DNA of 64,000 nucleotides, taken from positions 124,001-188,000 of the forward strand of contig JAKLJL010000005.1 in NCBI GenBank assembly GCA_023151185.1. Direction: 5' to 3'. The notes beneath the pieces are model-generated. The model made no database searches. It was not told the DNA's origin and saw only the letters and a program-made list of their open reading frames with translations. Positions 17,369 to 25,902 of this stretch are shown piece after piece; within the stretch, counting starts at the first letter, position 1; each line of letters begins with the position of its first letter. A program made the translations under genes and the position numbers. Source of the DNA: Bacteroidota bacterium (GTDB lineage: Bacteria; Bacteroidota; JABWAT01).

Positions 17369-18468
17369 CCCGATTTTCTTACTCTCACTCTACAGGTTCA
17401 ACCACCGTTCTGATCAGCCCGGATCTGGATTTCAGCGGTTTTTTTTCGGAACGCCCTCCAGGTAAACGGATTGCAGTTGCCGATGAAAACCTGGCTGCCG
17501 TCCTGAAAAACACGCACCCCGGTTTGTTTTCTCTTTTTGACGGAGTGATCACCATTCCGGAAGGGGAAGAGGCGAAAAGTTTTCTGGAGTTTGAACGGTT
17601 GATTTCCCTTCTTGCTGCTGCCGGCGCCGACCGAAGAACAACCCTTGTGGCAGTTGGCGGCGGGGTTACCGGAGATCTGACGGGATTTGCTGCCGCAACC
17701 TATATGAGGGGAATCCCCGTGGTGCAAATACCGACTACTCTGCTTTCCCAGATAGACAGTTCCATTGGCGGAAAAACCGGAATTAACCTGACTCCGGGTA
17801 AAAACCTCCTGGGTGCATTCTGGCAACCTGAAGCGATCCTGATTGACCCGGTCTTTTTGAAATCACTGCCCCTCCGTGAAGTTTATTCGGCACTTGGTGA
17901 AATGCTGAAATATTGTGTCCTTTATTCCGGTTCTGATTTTGCTGAATTTACAGAGATGATTACCACAACTCCGGCTGCCAGTCTGATTCAGAACTCTGAC
18001 GGGAAGCTGACCGCATGGATTGAAAAATCGGTCAGGTATAAAACTGCGGTTGTTGAAGCAGATGAAAAGGAACAGAACATCCGGGCATTTTTAAATCTTG
18101 GCCACACACTCGGGCATGCAATCGAAAAGCATTATGGGTTTGATGAACTGAGACATGGCGAGGCCGTCAGTATCGGAATCTGGTTTGCATCCTGGCTTTC
18201 GGGAACCATGGGTTTACTTGATGAAAAAAGTATCGAAAAAATTAAATTCTGTGTTCAAAGCCTGGTTCCGCGGAAGCCGCAGCAGAAAATCTGGAATCAG
18301 GAAGCGGTGATGTCCTACCTTCTGAAAGATAAAAAGAAAGAATCTGATGTGCTGACCTTCATTCTTCCGGTTAAAATCGGGAAATGTGAACGGGTAAAAC
18401 TGACTGATTTTGCACTTCTGGATGACCGGATCCGGGAATTCAGAAAGCAGGAACTGCAATGGGACTAA
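17365..18468 (+). CDS. aroB: 3-dehydroquinate synthase
   Basis: 367 residues. NAD-binding GGGVTGDLTGFAAATYMRG, IPTTLLSQIDSSIGGKTGIN and the zinc ligands (Glu in ALGEMLKY, His in NLGHTLGHAIEKH, His in LRHGEAVSIG) are all present. It converts DAHP to 3-dehydroquinate, step 2 of the shikimate pathway. Coupling aroK-aroB by a 4-bp overlap is a widespread arrangement. The C-terminus overlaps the next gene by 10 bp. Confidence 0.96.
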   Translation: MTRFSYSHSTGSTTVLISPDLDFSGFFSERPPGKRIAVADENLAAVLKNTHPGLFSLFDGVITIPEGEEAKSFLEFERLISLLAAAGADRRTTLVAVGGGVTGDLTGFAAATYMRGIPVVQIPTTLLSQIDSSIGGKTGINLTPGKNLLGAFWQPEAILIDPVFLKSLPLREVYSALGEMLKYCVLYSGSDFAEFTEMITTTPAASLIQNSDGKLTAWIEKSVRYKTAVVEADEKEQNIRAFLNLGHTLGHAIEKHYGFDELRHGEAVSIGIWFASWLSGTMGLLDEKSIEKIKFCVQSLVPRKPQQKIWNQEAVMSYLLKDKKKESDVLTFILPVKIGKCERVKLTDFALLDDRIREFRKQELQWD

Positions 18469-19850
18469 GGTTCCTGACCGGTCTGGTGCTTATTTCTCTG
18501 GTCCAGACACCGGCTTTTTCGCAGGAATTTGCCGTCTGGATTGCCACGGCGCACAGTATTGACTTCCCCAAAACAAAAGGGGTTGAAAATCAGAAGGCAG
18601 AACTGAGGGAGCTTGTTCAAACAGCAAAAAGACGAGGAATCACAACCCTGTATTTCCAGGTCAGGGGCCGGGGGGATGCTTTTTACCGGTCGGCTGTTGA
18701 ACCCTGGTCAGAAGAACTTACCGGGACATTAGGTCAGGATCCCGGCTGGGATCCGCTTTCAGAAGTTTTGAGTGAAAGTAAAAAAGCCGGTATCAAAGTT
18801 ATTGGCTGGTTCAACGTTTATAAACTAACCGATGCCTCGAATCAGACTAAAAGCAGAGGTAAAATCCGGCACCTGACTGAAAGCCATCCGGGATGGGTTC
18901 TCAAATCCGGCTCTGAACGGTTTTTAAATCCGGGTATTCCCGAGGTCAGGACTTATCTGGTTTCGGTTTTATCCGATTTACTGAAAAAATATCCGCTTGA
19001 CGGAATCCAGTTGGACTTTATCCGGTATCCAACAACTGCCTTCAAGGATCAGGCGGCGGTAAAAAAATATAAAAAGAAGGGTGAAACAACCGAGGACTGG
19101 CGCAGGACCAATATATCCGAAACCGTCCGGATTTTATCGGAAGCTACGGCCAGATTGAGGCCGGGAAGCGAGTTCAGTACTGCACCGCTTGGGATCTGGA
19201 AAGAAATCCCAGGTGCAAAGGGACTTCAAAGTTATTTTGATGTATATCAGGATAGTCAGGGGTGGGTCTCGGCTGGATATCTGACCGCAATTATGCCCCA
19301 ATTATACTGGCCTGCGGGAAACATCCCGGATGGAACGGGTGCCCGGACAAGCCCTGATTTCAGGGCTCTGGCTATTGACTGGGTGGAAAAATGTCCGTCG
19401 GTCAGGGTACTTCCCGGAATCGGACTATACAAGGAACCCGTTTTCAGGCAGACAGAGGAATTGGTTAAAATTGCCCTTTCAGCAGGAGCGGCAGGTGTTG
19501 CCTTCTATTCCTGGAGTCAGTTTGTAACCCTTCCTGAAGGGCTTCTAACTGGTTTTGTCAGGAAACCGGTGTCTGAACAGACCCTGCTTTCAGAGATCAA
19601 ACCGGATGTTTCAGAAGGAGAGTTTCCGGTTTCCCTGACCCGCCTAAGCAAGGACCAGCGTCTGGCCAGATTTTCTGCCGGACAGCAGCAGGCCCGTGGC
19701 TGGGTGGTTCTGTCTGCTGCCGGCGATACGTTAGGTTCCGGTAAATTGACGGGCATGGCAAGTGAACTGATTAAAACGCCGGCGGGAAGCAAAAAGGTCA
19801 TTTTTATTTTTTCGGATTCAACCCAAACTGAATTAACTATCGGAGACTGA
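18459..19850 (+). CDS. Secreted GHL10-type glycoside hydrolase-like protein
   Basis: 463 residues with a signal peptide (MGLRFLTGLVLISLVQTPAFS). From ~24 the sequence matches the GHL10 (DUF187/YngK) TIM-barrel family: VWIATAHSIDFP, TLYFQVRGRGDAFYRS, GIKVIGWFNVY, HPGWVLKSGSERFLNPG, LDGIQLDFIRYP and AIMPQLYWP. Carboxylates in LDFIRYP and in the LYWP region would be the candidates for catalysis. Members are thought to act on peptidoglycan or other glycans at the envelope. The last ~100 residues form a beta-rich domain. It overlaps aroB by 10 bp and sits before the heptose genes, so an envelope role fits. Confidence 0.88.
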   Translation: MGLRFLTGLVLISLVQTPAFSQEFAVWIATAHSIDFPKTKGVENQKAELRELVQTAKRRGITTLYFQVRGRGDAFYRSAVEPWSEELTGTLGQDPGWDPLSEVLSESKKAGIKVIGWFNVYKLTDASNQTKSRGKIRHLTESHPGWVLKSGSERFLNPGIPEVRTYLVSVLSDLLKKYPLDGIQLDFIRYPTTAFKDQAAVKKYKKKGETTEDWRRTNISETVRILSEATARLRPGSEFSTAPLGIWKEIPGAKGLQSYFDVYQDSQGWVSAGYLTAIMPQLYWPAGNIPDGTGARTSPDFRALAIDWVEKCPSVRVLPGIGLYKEPVFRQTEELVKIALSAGAAGVAFYSWSQFVTLPEGLLTGFVRKPVSEQTLLSEIKPDVSEGEFPVSLTRLSKDQRLARFSAGQQQARGWVVLSAAGDTLGSGKLTGMASELIKTPAGSKKVIFIFSDSTQTELTIGD

Positions 19851-19851
19851 G

Positions 19852-20844
19852 TTGGTAACCTTTACAGAAGAACGCCTTCAGGCCCTTTTTAATGAAATGA
19901 AAAACCGTAAAATCGGGGTAATCGGCGACCTGATGATTGACAAATACATCTGGGGGGACGTGGCCCGGATCAGTCCGGAAGCACCGGTTCCCGTAGTTGA
20001 GGTCACCGAAGAGTCGGAACGGCTGGGCGGTGCCGCAAATGTTGGGTTGAATATTGTCGGTCTCGGCGGACAGTGTGTTCTGATCGGAGTAGCCGGAAAT
20101 GATGCGCAGGCCGATCTCCTCCGGTCGGTCATTACCCGGCAGGGTATGGATGCCGGCGGTATTGTGACCGATCCGTCCCGGCGGACTACGGTTAAAACCC
20201 GGGTCATTGCCCAGCAGCAGCATGTTGTCCGGATCGACCAGGAACACCGCCACCCGATTGATTCTGCCACCGAAGCCAACGTGATTGCCTACCTCGAAAG
20301 CCACATCCAGGAACTCGATGCTCTGATCCTTGAAGATTATAACAAGGGTGTTCTGACTCTGAATCTCATCCGGAGAGTCATTAATCTTGCCAATCACTAC
20401 GGAAAAATGGTTATGGTAGATCCGAAAAAGAATCATTTTTTTGAATACCGGAACGTAACCCTGTTTAAACCGAATCTGAAGGAAACAAGTGAAGGATTAA
20501 ACCGCCGGCTTTCAACTGATGAAGAGGTTATTTCTGCCGGAAAGGACTTATTGGACCGGCTGAATTCTGACTATGTCCTGATTACCCGGAGTGAAAAGGG
20601 AATGTCGCTGTTTAAAAAGGACGGTTCACACCAGCATGTTGAAACCAAGGCCCTGCATGTTGCCGATGTTTCGGGTGCCGGAGATACCGTTATTGCCACC
20701 CTGACACTCACATTGGCAGCCGGCGGGACCATCGAAGAAGCCTCCTCATTGGCAAATCTGGCAGGGGGGTATGTGGTTGGTGAAGTCGGGATTCTGCCGG
20801 CCACACCGGATAAGGTTCTGGATTTCTGGAGGAAAGTGAAATGA
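19852..20844 (+). CDS. rfaE1: D-glycero-beta-D-manno-heptose-7-phosphate kinase
   Basis: 330 residues of the PfkB/ribokinase family. The TTG start at 19852 is chosen because GGAG lies just upstream (19842-19845) and the resulting VTFTEERLQALFNEMKNRKIGV fits the family N-terminus. Motifs are GDLMIDKYIWGDVARISPEA, GGAANVGLNIVGLGG, and DVSGAGDTVIATL, which holds the anion hole and catalytic Asp. It phosphorylates heptose-7-phosphate at C1 for LPS core ADP-heptose. In many enterics this is the N-terminal half of HldE; here the two halves are separate, ATGA-coupled genes. Confidence 0.94.
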   Translation: MVTFTEERLQALFNEMKNRKIGVIGDLMIDKYIWGDVARISPEAPVPVVEVTEESERLGGAANVGLNIVGLGGQCVLIGVAGNDAQADLLRSVITRQGMDAGGIVTDPSRRTTVKTRVIAQQQHVVRIDQEHRHPIDSATEANVIAYLESHIQELDALILEDYNKGVLTLNLIRRVINLANHYGKMVMVDPKKNHFFEYRNVTLFKPNLKETSEGLNRRLSTDEEVISAGKDLLDRLNSDYVLITRSEKGMSLFKKDGSHQHVETKALHVADVSGAGDTVIATLTLTLAAGGTIEEASSLANLAGGYVVGEVGILPATPDKVLDFWRKVK

Positions 20845-21332
20845 TTGAACCCGGGAAAATTCTTACAGTCAGAGAGTTTCTGCCTATCCGCCAGGACCTC
20901 CGAAAAGCGGGAATGAAACTGGTTTTCACCAATGGTGTTTTTGACATTCTGCATAAAGGGCATGCCGAATATTTGCTGAAAGCCCGGAATCTGGGAGATG
21001 CCCTGGTAATCGGCCTGAATTCGGATTCTTCCGTCAGGCGGATTAAAGGTGAGAAACGCCCGATTAACCCTGAAGCAGACCGGGCTTATTTACTGGCCTC
21101 CCTGAAATGTGTTGATTTTGTGGTTTACTTTACTGAAGATACCCCGTTTGAGCTGATATCAGAGATCATTCCGGATTATCTCGTCAAAGGTGCCGACTAC
21201 CGGATTGATCAGGTTATCGGTCGTGATGTCGTCGAGGAAAATGGCGGGCAGGTGCTGACGGTTGAACTGACCCCCGAAAAAAGCACAACCAATGTAATTG
21301 AAAAAGTGCTGAACGTTTACGGATCAAAATGA
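20841..21332 (+). CDS. rfaE2: D-glycero-beta-D-manno-heptose 1-phosphate adenylyltransferase
   Basis: 163 residues, a nucleotidyltransferase of the cytidylyltransferase-like fold. VFTNGVFDILHKGHAEYL carries the HxGH active site, and GLNSDSSVRRIKGEKRPIN and TPEKSTTNVIEKV carry the other conserved positions. It makes ADP-heptose from heptose-1-phosphate. It starts inside the rfaE1 stop (ATGA). Together the pair shows that this organism puts heptose in its LPS or another glycan. Confidence 0.94.
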   Translation: MIEPGKILTVREFLPIRQDLRKAGMKLVFTNGVFDILHKGHAEYLLKARNLGDALVIGLNSDSSVRRIKGEKRPINPEADRAYLLASLKCVDFVVYFTEDTPFELISEIIPDYLVKGADYRIDQVIGRDVVEENGGQVLTVELTPEKSTTNVIEKVLNVYGSK

Positions 21333-21345
21333 AAGACTCCCGGCC

Positions 21346-24300
21346 TTGGTAAAATCCATCTTCCGGATTGCCTCTTACCTCGGACTTGTAACAGCTTACC
21401 TGCTGCTGACCGTGGTTCTCCTGAGTTTCATGATCAGTCAAACCGACTGGTTTAAGGAAACCCTGAGAGAAACCATCACTTCCGCAGCAGATGAATCTCT
21501 GAACGGAACCCTCCAAATTGGGTCAATCGGTGGCAATTTTGTTTCGAGACTTACGCTTAATTCTGTTGCACTTTCAGACAGCACCGGTGATACTCTGGTT
21601 TCCGTGAAATCGGTGTCCCTCAGGTACATGCCCCTTTTCCTTTTATTCAAAAGTATCAGCATTTCAGATTTGACGATTTCAGATCCGGTTTTCAGATTGA
21701 AGGCCGATTCATCCGGGCAATTGAATTTTGCTGCCCTGCTTAAACCCTCTGCCCCTGATACCAGCCAAACTCCGGGGTTTAATCCTGGCGACTGGCTGGT
21801 CTCCATCAAATCCTTTGCGGTTAAAAACGGCAGTTTCAGCTTTCACACTGCGAATCACCGGGAAGTCCCGTCTGGTCAACTCGACTACGGGAATCTTGAT
21901 TTCAGTGAGTTTGACCTGTGGATGTCTGCCGGATACAGTGCGTCCAGGGGATCTTTTCTGATTTTAAAACGGCTGACTGCAACTGAACGTATCTCGGGAT
22001 GGCGCCTGAAGGACCTTAATTTTAATCTGGATTTGGCGGATGATAAGCTGAAACTCAACTACCTGACTCTTCAGACCGATTCCAGCCTGGTAAAGGTTTT
22101 TTCTGAAATCCGGTTCCCCAAACCGCTCCGGCTGGACTCAACACTGGCAGGAAATTATTTCAGTTCCCGCATGATCACTGAAGTTTCCCTGGAGCCATTT
22201 TCCTTTTATGATCTGGAAATGTTTCTGCCGGTTGTTAATATGCTCAATGGTTCGGTCACAGGAAAAGTAAGGGCAACCGGTAATCTGGACACCTTAGTGG
22301 CAGAACAGATCCGCCTGAATATCGGAAACCATACGGTTATAGCAGCAGAAGGACAGTTGGTTCACCTGCTTGCTGGAACCGATCTGAAAATGAACCTGAA
22401 AGTACCCCGGTCTGAAGCAGATTATGCGGATATTCATCAGTTACTGCCTCTTTACCCGATTCCTGATTTTTCGGCTGCAGGTATTATCTCCTTTACCGCC
22501 GCATACCGGGGTAAACCCCTTAACTTTACCGCAGAAGCAGCGGCGGAAACACCTGAATCGGGATCCTTTGGCGGAAATGTGTCCTTTGATCTTGAAGGTG
22601 GAAACCAGTTTTATGACGCTTCGTTTTTTACAGACCAGCTAAACCTTCAACCCGTTTTGTGGAACCGGAGTGAGTTTGCCTCGGCATTAACTTCAGCCGG
22701 TCAGATTTCAGGCTCCGGATTTTCACTTGAGTCTCTTTCTGCCGGGGGGGCGGTAAAAGTAATGACCTCCAGATGGAATCAGATAGAAATTGAATCACTT
22801 CTGCTCCGGCTGGATGCAAAAGAAAAATCGGTGAATCTTAAAGCTGATCTTCTGGGCCCGTTTGGGCAGATTTCTGCAGAGTCCCGGTTGTCGGGTGAAC
22901 CGGGGAATCTGCAGGTAGAAACCGTTCTGAAGGGGACGGAGATAAACCTTGCCGGGCTTCCGGGAAATCTTCCTGTCTCAAAACTCGACTTTTCTTCCGA
23001 ATCCGGATTTGAATTCGGGGATACACTCTTTGCAGATGTTGACTTCCGGTTCAGTCGGGTCGAAGTTGACGGTGATGTTTTCGGGGCGGCACATCAGGAA
23101 GCAAGACTTGAACTGAAACCCGGTCAGATGGCCAAACTTGGTTTGGCGGGAGATTGGGTGGATGCCTCAGTGACCTCGGAGGGTGATCCTCTTTTCTGGG
23201 GAACCCAGTTTTCTGAGGCGATCCGGTCTGTAGCTTCCTACCATCCCGATTCACTGCTTTTTGGGCCCCAACCTGTCCTGCCCGCTGCCCATGATTCGCT
23301 TACCCGGAAGCTGAACTGGAAATTCCAGGTTAAAAATATCCAACCGGTTCTTGCTCTGGTTTCGGCCGGATCTCTGGCTCTGACCGGAAAAGGGGAAGGA
23401 ATGGCGCTGGTAACCGGGAAGACCGGAAGCGGTCAGTTTTCGCTGAATCTGGATTCGCTTCTCCTCTCTGACCAGTTAAAAATTGCGGGACTGGACCTTT
23501 CCTTTTCGCTGGATTCGGTTTCGTTCCCCCATGTTATTGAAACGGCAGCAGGTGATCTTAATGTAAATGCCCGGCAACTGGTAACGGCAAAGCGGAACTG
23601 GGGTCAAACCGAAATGGCCATCCGGCTGGAAAACGGTACCGTTGAATTTGGTGCAAAACTCAGTGATCCTGATAAAGTGCTGTCGGGCGAACTGGGCGGA
23701 AATCTGATTCTATTTCCTGATTCCATTGAAACCAATCTCAAAACGCTCAAAGTTGAAACTCCGGCTGGCAACTGGTTACTTCCGGCACCGTCCCGGATCG
23801 GGGTTTCAACCGGAAGCCTGACCATTTCTGATTTTGAACTCCTGTCCAAAACTGCCAGGGTTGGGGTTTCAGGCCGGTTATCTCCGCAGGGAAATACATT
23901 GCTTGCACTTTCAGGAAATGCTTCCAGCATCACGGATATTCTGTCTCCTTTTATAAAAGAAACCGGTCTTCTTCCTTCCGGGAAGCTCTCAGTCAAGGCA
24001 ATTCTGTCAGGGAAACTGACCGAACCAACGCTTTCTGCTGAAGCAAAGCTTCAAAATATCCGGCTTGGAAATCAGGAATACGGAAACCTGACTTTGAACT
24101 CTACTTACGACGGCAAGTTCCTTTCGGTTGACGGTGAAATGGGATCAACCGGCCGGAATCCGTATCTGACGGTCAGTGGTTACCTGCCGTTTTCATTGAA
24201 GAAAACAGAAACCGACAATCCGGAAGAAGCAGATCTCACACTCGAAACCAACCGGTTTGATCTGTCTCTGATTAAGGGTCTGATTCCCGGAACTGCTGAA

Positions 24301-25902
24301 CTGACCGGTTTCTTCAATGCCTCGGTTCACCTTACGGGACCGACGGATTCTCCTGAACTTTCCGGTTCGGTTTCCCTTGAAAACGGAACCTTCAGGCACA
24401 CGGCAAATAACGTCCGGTATATGAATATCGCCGGTTCCGCCACGTTAAAGGATGATCTGGTCAGAATAACCACCCTCGATGCAGAAACAGAAAACGGCGG
24501 AAAGGCAAAACTGTATGGTTCGTTTCTCCTCCGGAATTACATCCCCAGAGAAGACTATAATCTCAGTCTGGTTTTGAACGGTATTTCGGTTCTCGACAAA
24601 CCGCAGACCAATGCCTCCAACTTCGACGGGCAGATTGAACTGATTGGGGTACTCGGTCTGAAAGGAAATTATACCAATTCTTCACTGAGAGGAAATCTCA
24701 GAATTAAAAAAGCATCCCTGAATATTGTGGCCGCCTCGGCAAATGTGCAGGCGACCAACGAAGATTCCTTTATTTCGTTTACCTCAGAATCAGGAAAGAA
24801 ACAGGAGGCATCCCGGTCAGATTCCGCAATCAGACTTACCGTTCCTGCTTCAAGAAAGAAAAAGGAAAATGGATTTTCGGCGGGACTGACTTCTTTTGTT
24901 CAGATTGATGCCAGCCAGAATGCCAATCTGTCAGTTGTACTGAACAAGGCAACCGGTGAACGCCTGATTACCGAACTGAACGGAAACCTGAACATGCAAT
25001 ACCAGCAGCAAAACCTGCTGACTACAGGTGTATTGAATGTGCAGACCGGAAAGTACAATTTTTATACTACTCAATTTGATGTTGATCAGGGCGGAAAAAT
25101 CAGTTTTTCGGGGAATCTGCTTGAACCGGAGGTTGATCTTGTTGCCCGGACGACCATTACCAGACAGGTAGCCGACACCAATATTTCGGAAGTCAATGTT
25201 ATTTCACTGGGAATAAAGGGTGGAATTTTTGAACCTCAGCTTACGTATGACATTGCTTCGAACCGAAACGGAGTTGTCAGGTCGACGGCGGATAATCCGG
25301 ATATGAAAGACAAAGCCGCTGCCAATATTATTTCACTGATTCTGGTGGGACAGTGGTTGTATGATCCGTATCTGGAAGGGGTGTCCACAGCCCAGTTTAA
25401 TCTTGGAAATGACCTGACCAGTACCACAATCAATGCCGGGTTTGGGGTTCTTTCCAATCATATCGGCCGGTTTCTGTCGGGTGTTGATAACCAGATCAGG
25501 TATGTTAATTTTCAGGTTCACAATACCGGCGGGAAGACTGAAAACATCGGCGGGGTTTTTGTTTATGATATTGCAGAAAATTGGTCACTGACCGGTGGAC
25601 TGAATTATAATTTATCTGATCAGAGAACAACCCTGACCGGAAAAGATAACACCTCACGGCTCGGACTTTCCTGGCGTTTGGAAAATAAACTGACACAGAA
25701 CCTGAGCTGGGATATCTTCCAGACTTATGATCCTTATGCATTCGATACCCGTGATCAGATCATCCGTGGGGTTTCTCTGTTTTACAGAACAAGCTTCTAC
25801 CGGTGGGGTGAACTCGTGAAGAAAGAAGATGAACTGACAAATGAAATCAAAAAATCCGAAAAGCAATCTCAAAACGGCAATCCTCCGGTTTCTGGCAAAT
25901 AA
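21346..25902 (+). CDS. tamB: TamB-like envelope lipid/barrel assembly protein (AsmA-like superfamily)
   Basis: 1518 residues. A TTG at 21346 is the best start and gives VKSIFRIASYLGLVTAYLLL, an N-terminal inner-membrane helix. An ATG at 21329 that overlaps the rfaE2 stop runs into a stop after seven codons. The long middle is repeated amphipathic beta sequence (a periplasm-spanning groove). The last ~350 residues are the TamB C-terminal domain, with LLTTGVLNVQTGKYNFYTTQFDV shortened here to its core GVLNVQTGKYNFYTT, and GGKISFSGNLLEPEVDL. Members move phospholipids or help Omp85 proteins between the membranes. Its 3' end overlaps rnr by 62 bp, and no tamA is adjacent. Confidence 0.9.
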   Translation: MVKSIFRIASYLGLVTAYLLLTVVLLSFMISQTDWFKETLRETITSAADESLNGTLQIGSIGGNFVSRLTLNSVALSDSTGDTLVSVKSVSLRYMPLFLLFKSISISDLTISDPVFRLKADSSGQLNFAALLKPSAPDTSQTPGFNPGDWLVSIKSFAVKNGSFSFHTANHREVPSGQLDYGNLDFSEFDLWMSAGYSASRGSFLILKRLTATERISGWRLKDLNFNLDLADDKLKLNYLTLQTDSSLVKVFSEIRFPKPLRLDSTLAGNYFSSRMITEVSLEPFSFYDLEMFLPVVNMLNGSVTGKVRATGNLDTLVAEQIRLNIGNHTVIAAEGQLVHLLAGTDLKMNLKVPRSEADYADIHQLLPLYPIPDFSAAGIISFTAAYRGKPLNFTAEAAAETPESGSFGGNVSFDLEGGNQFYDASFFTDQLNLQPVLWNRSEFASALTSAGQISGSGFSLESLSAGGAVKVMTSRWNQIEIESLLLRLDAKEKSVNLKADLLGPFGQISAESRLSGEPGNLQVETVLKGTEINLAGLPGNLPVSKLDFSSESGFEFGDTLFADVDFRFSRVEVDGDVFGAAHQEARLELKPGQMAKLGLAGDWVDASVTSEGDPLFWGTQFSEAIRSVASYHPDSLLFGPQPVLPAAHDSLTRKLNWKFQVKNIQPVLALVSAGSLALTGKGEGMALVTGKTGSGQFSLNLDSLLLSDQLKIAGLDLSFSLDSVSFPHVIETAAGDLNVNARQLVTAKRNWGQTEMAIRLENGTVEFGAKLSDPDKVLSGELGGNLILFPDSIETNLKTLKVETPAGNWLLPAPSRIGVSTGSLTISDFELLSKTARVGVSGRLSPQGNTLLALSGNASSITDILSPFIKETGLLPSGKLSVKAILSGKLTEPTLSAEAKLQNIRLGNQEYGNLTLNSTYDGKFLSVDGEMGSTGRNPYLTVSGYLPFSLKKTETDNPEEADLTLETNRFDLSLIKGLIPGTAELTGFFNASVHLTGPTDSPELSGSVSLENGTFRHTANNVRYMNIAGSATLKDDLVRITTLDAETENGGKAKLYGSFLLRNYIPREDYNLSLVLNGISVLDKPQTNASNFDGQIELIGVLGLKGNYTNSSLRGNLRIKKASLNIVAASANVQATNEDSFISFTSESGKKQEASRSDSAIRLTVPASRKKKENGFSAGLTSFVQIDASQNANLSVVLNKATGERLITELNGNLNMQYQQQNLLTTGVLNVQTGKYNFYTTQFDVDQGGKISFSGNLLEPEVDLVARTTITRQVADTNISEVNVISLGIKGGIFEPQLTYDIASNRNGVVRSTADNPDMKDKAAANIISLILVGQWLYDPYLEGVSTAQFNLGNDLTSTTINAGFGVLSNHIGRFLSGVDNQIRYVNFQVHNTGGKTENIGGVFVYDIAENWSLTGGLNYNLSDQRTTLTGKDNTSRLGLSWRLENKLTQNLSWDIFQTYDPYAFDTRDQIIRGVSLFYRTSFYRWGELVKKEDELTNEIKKSEKQSQNGNPPVSGK

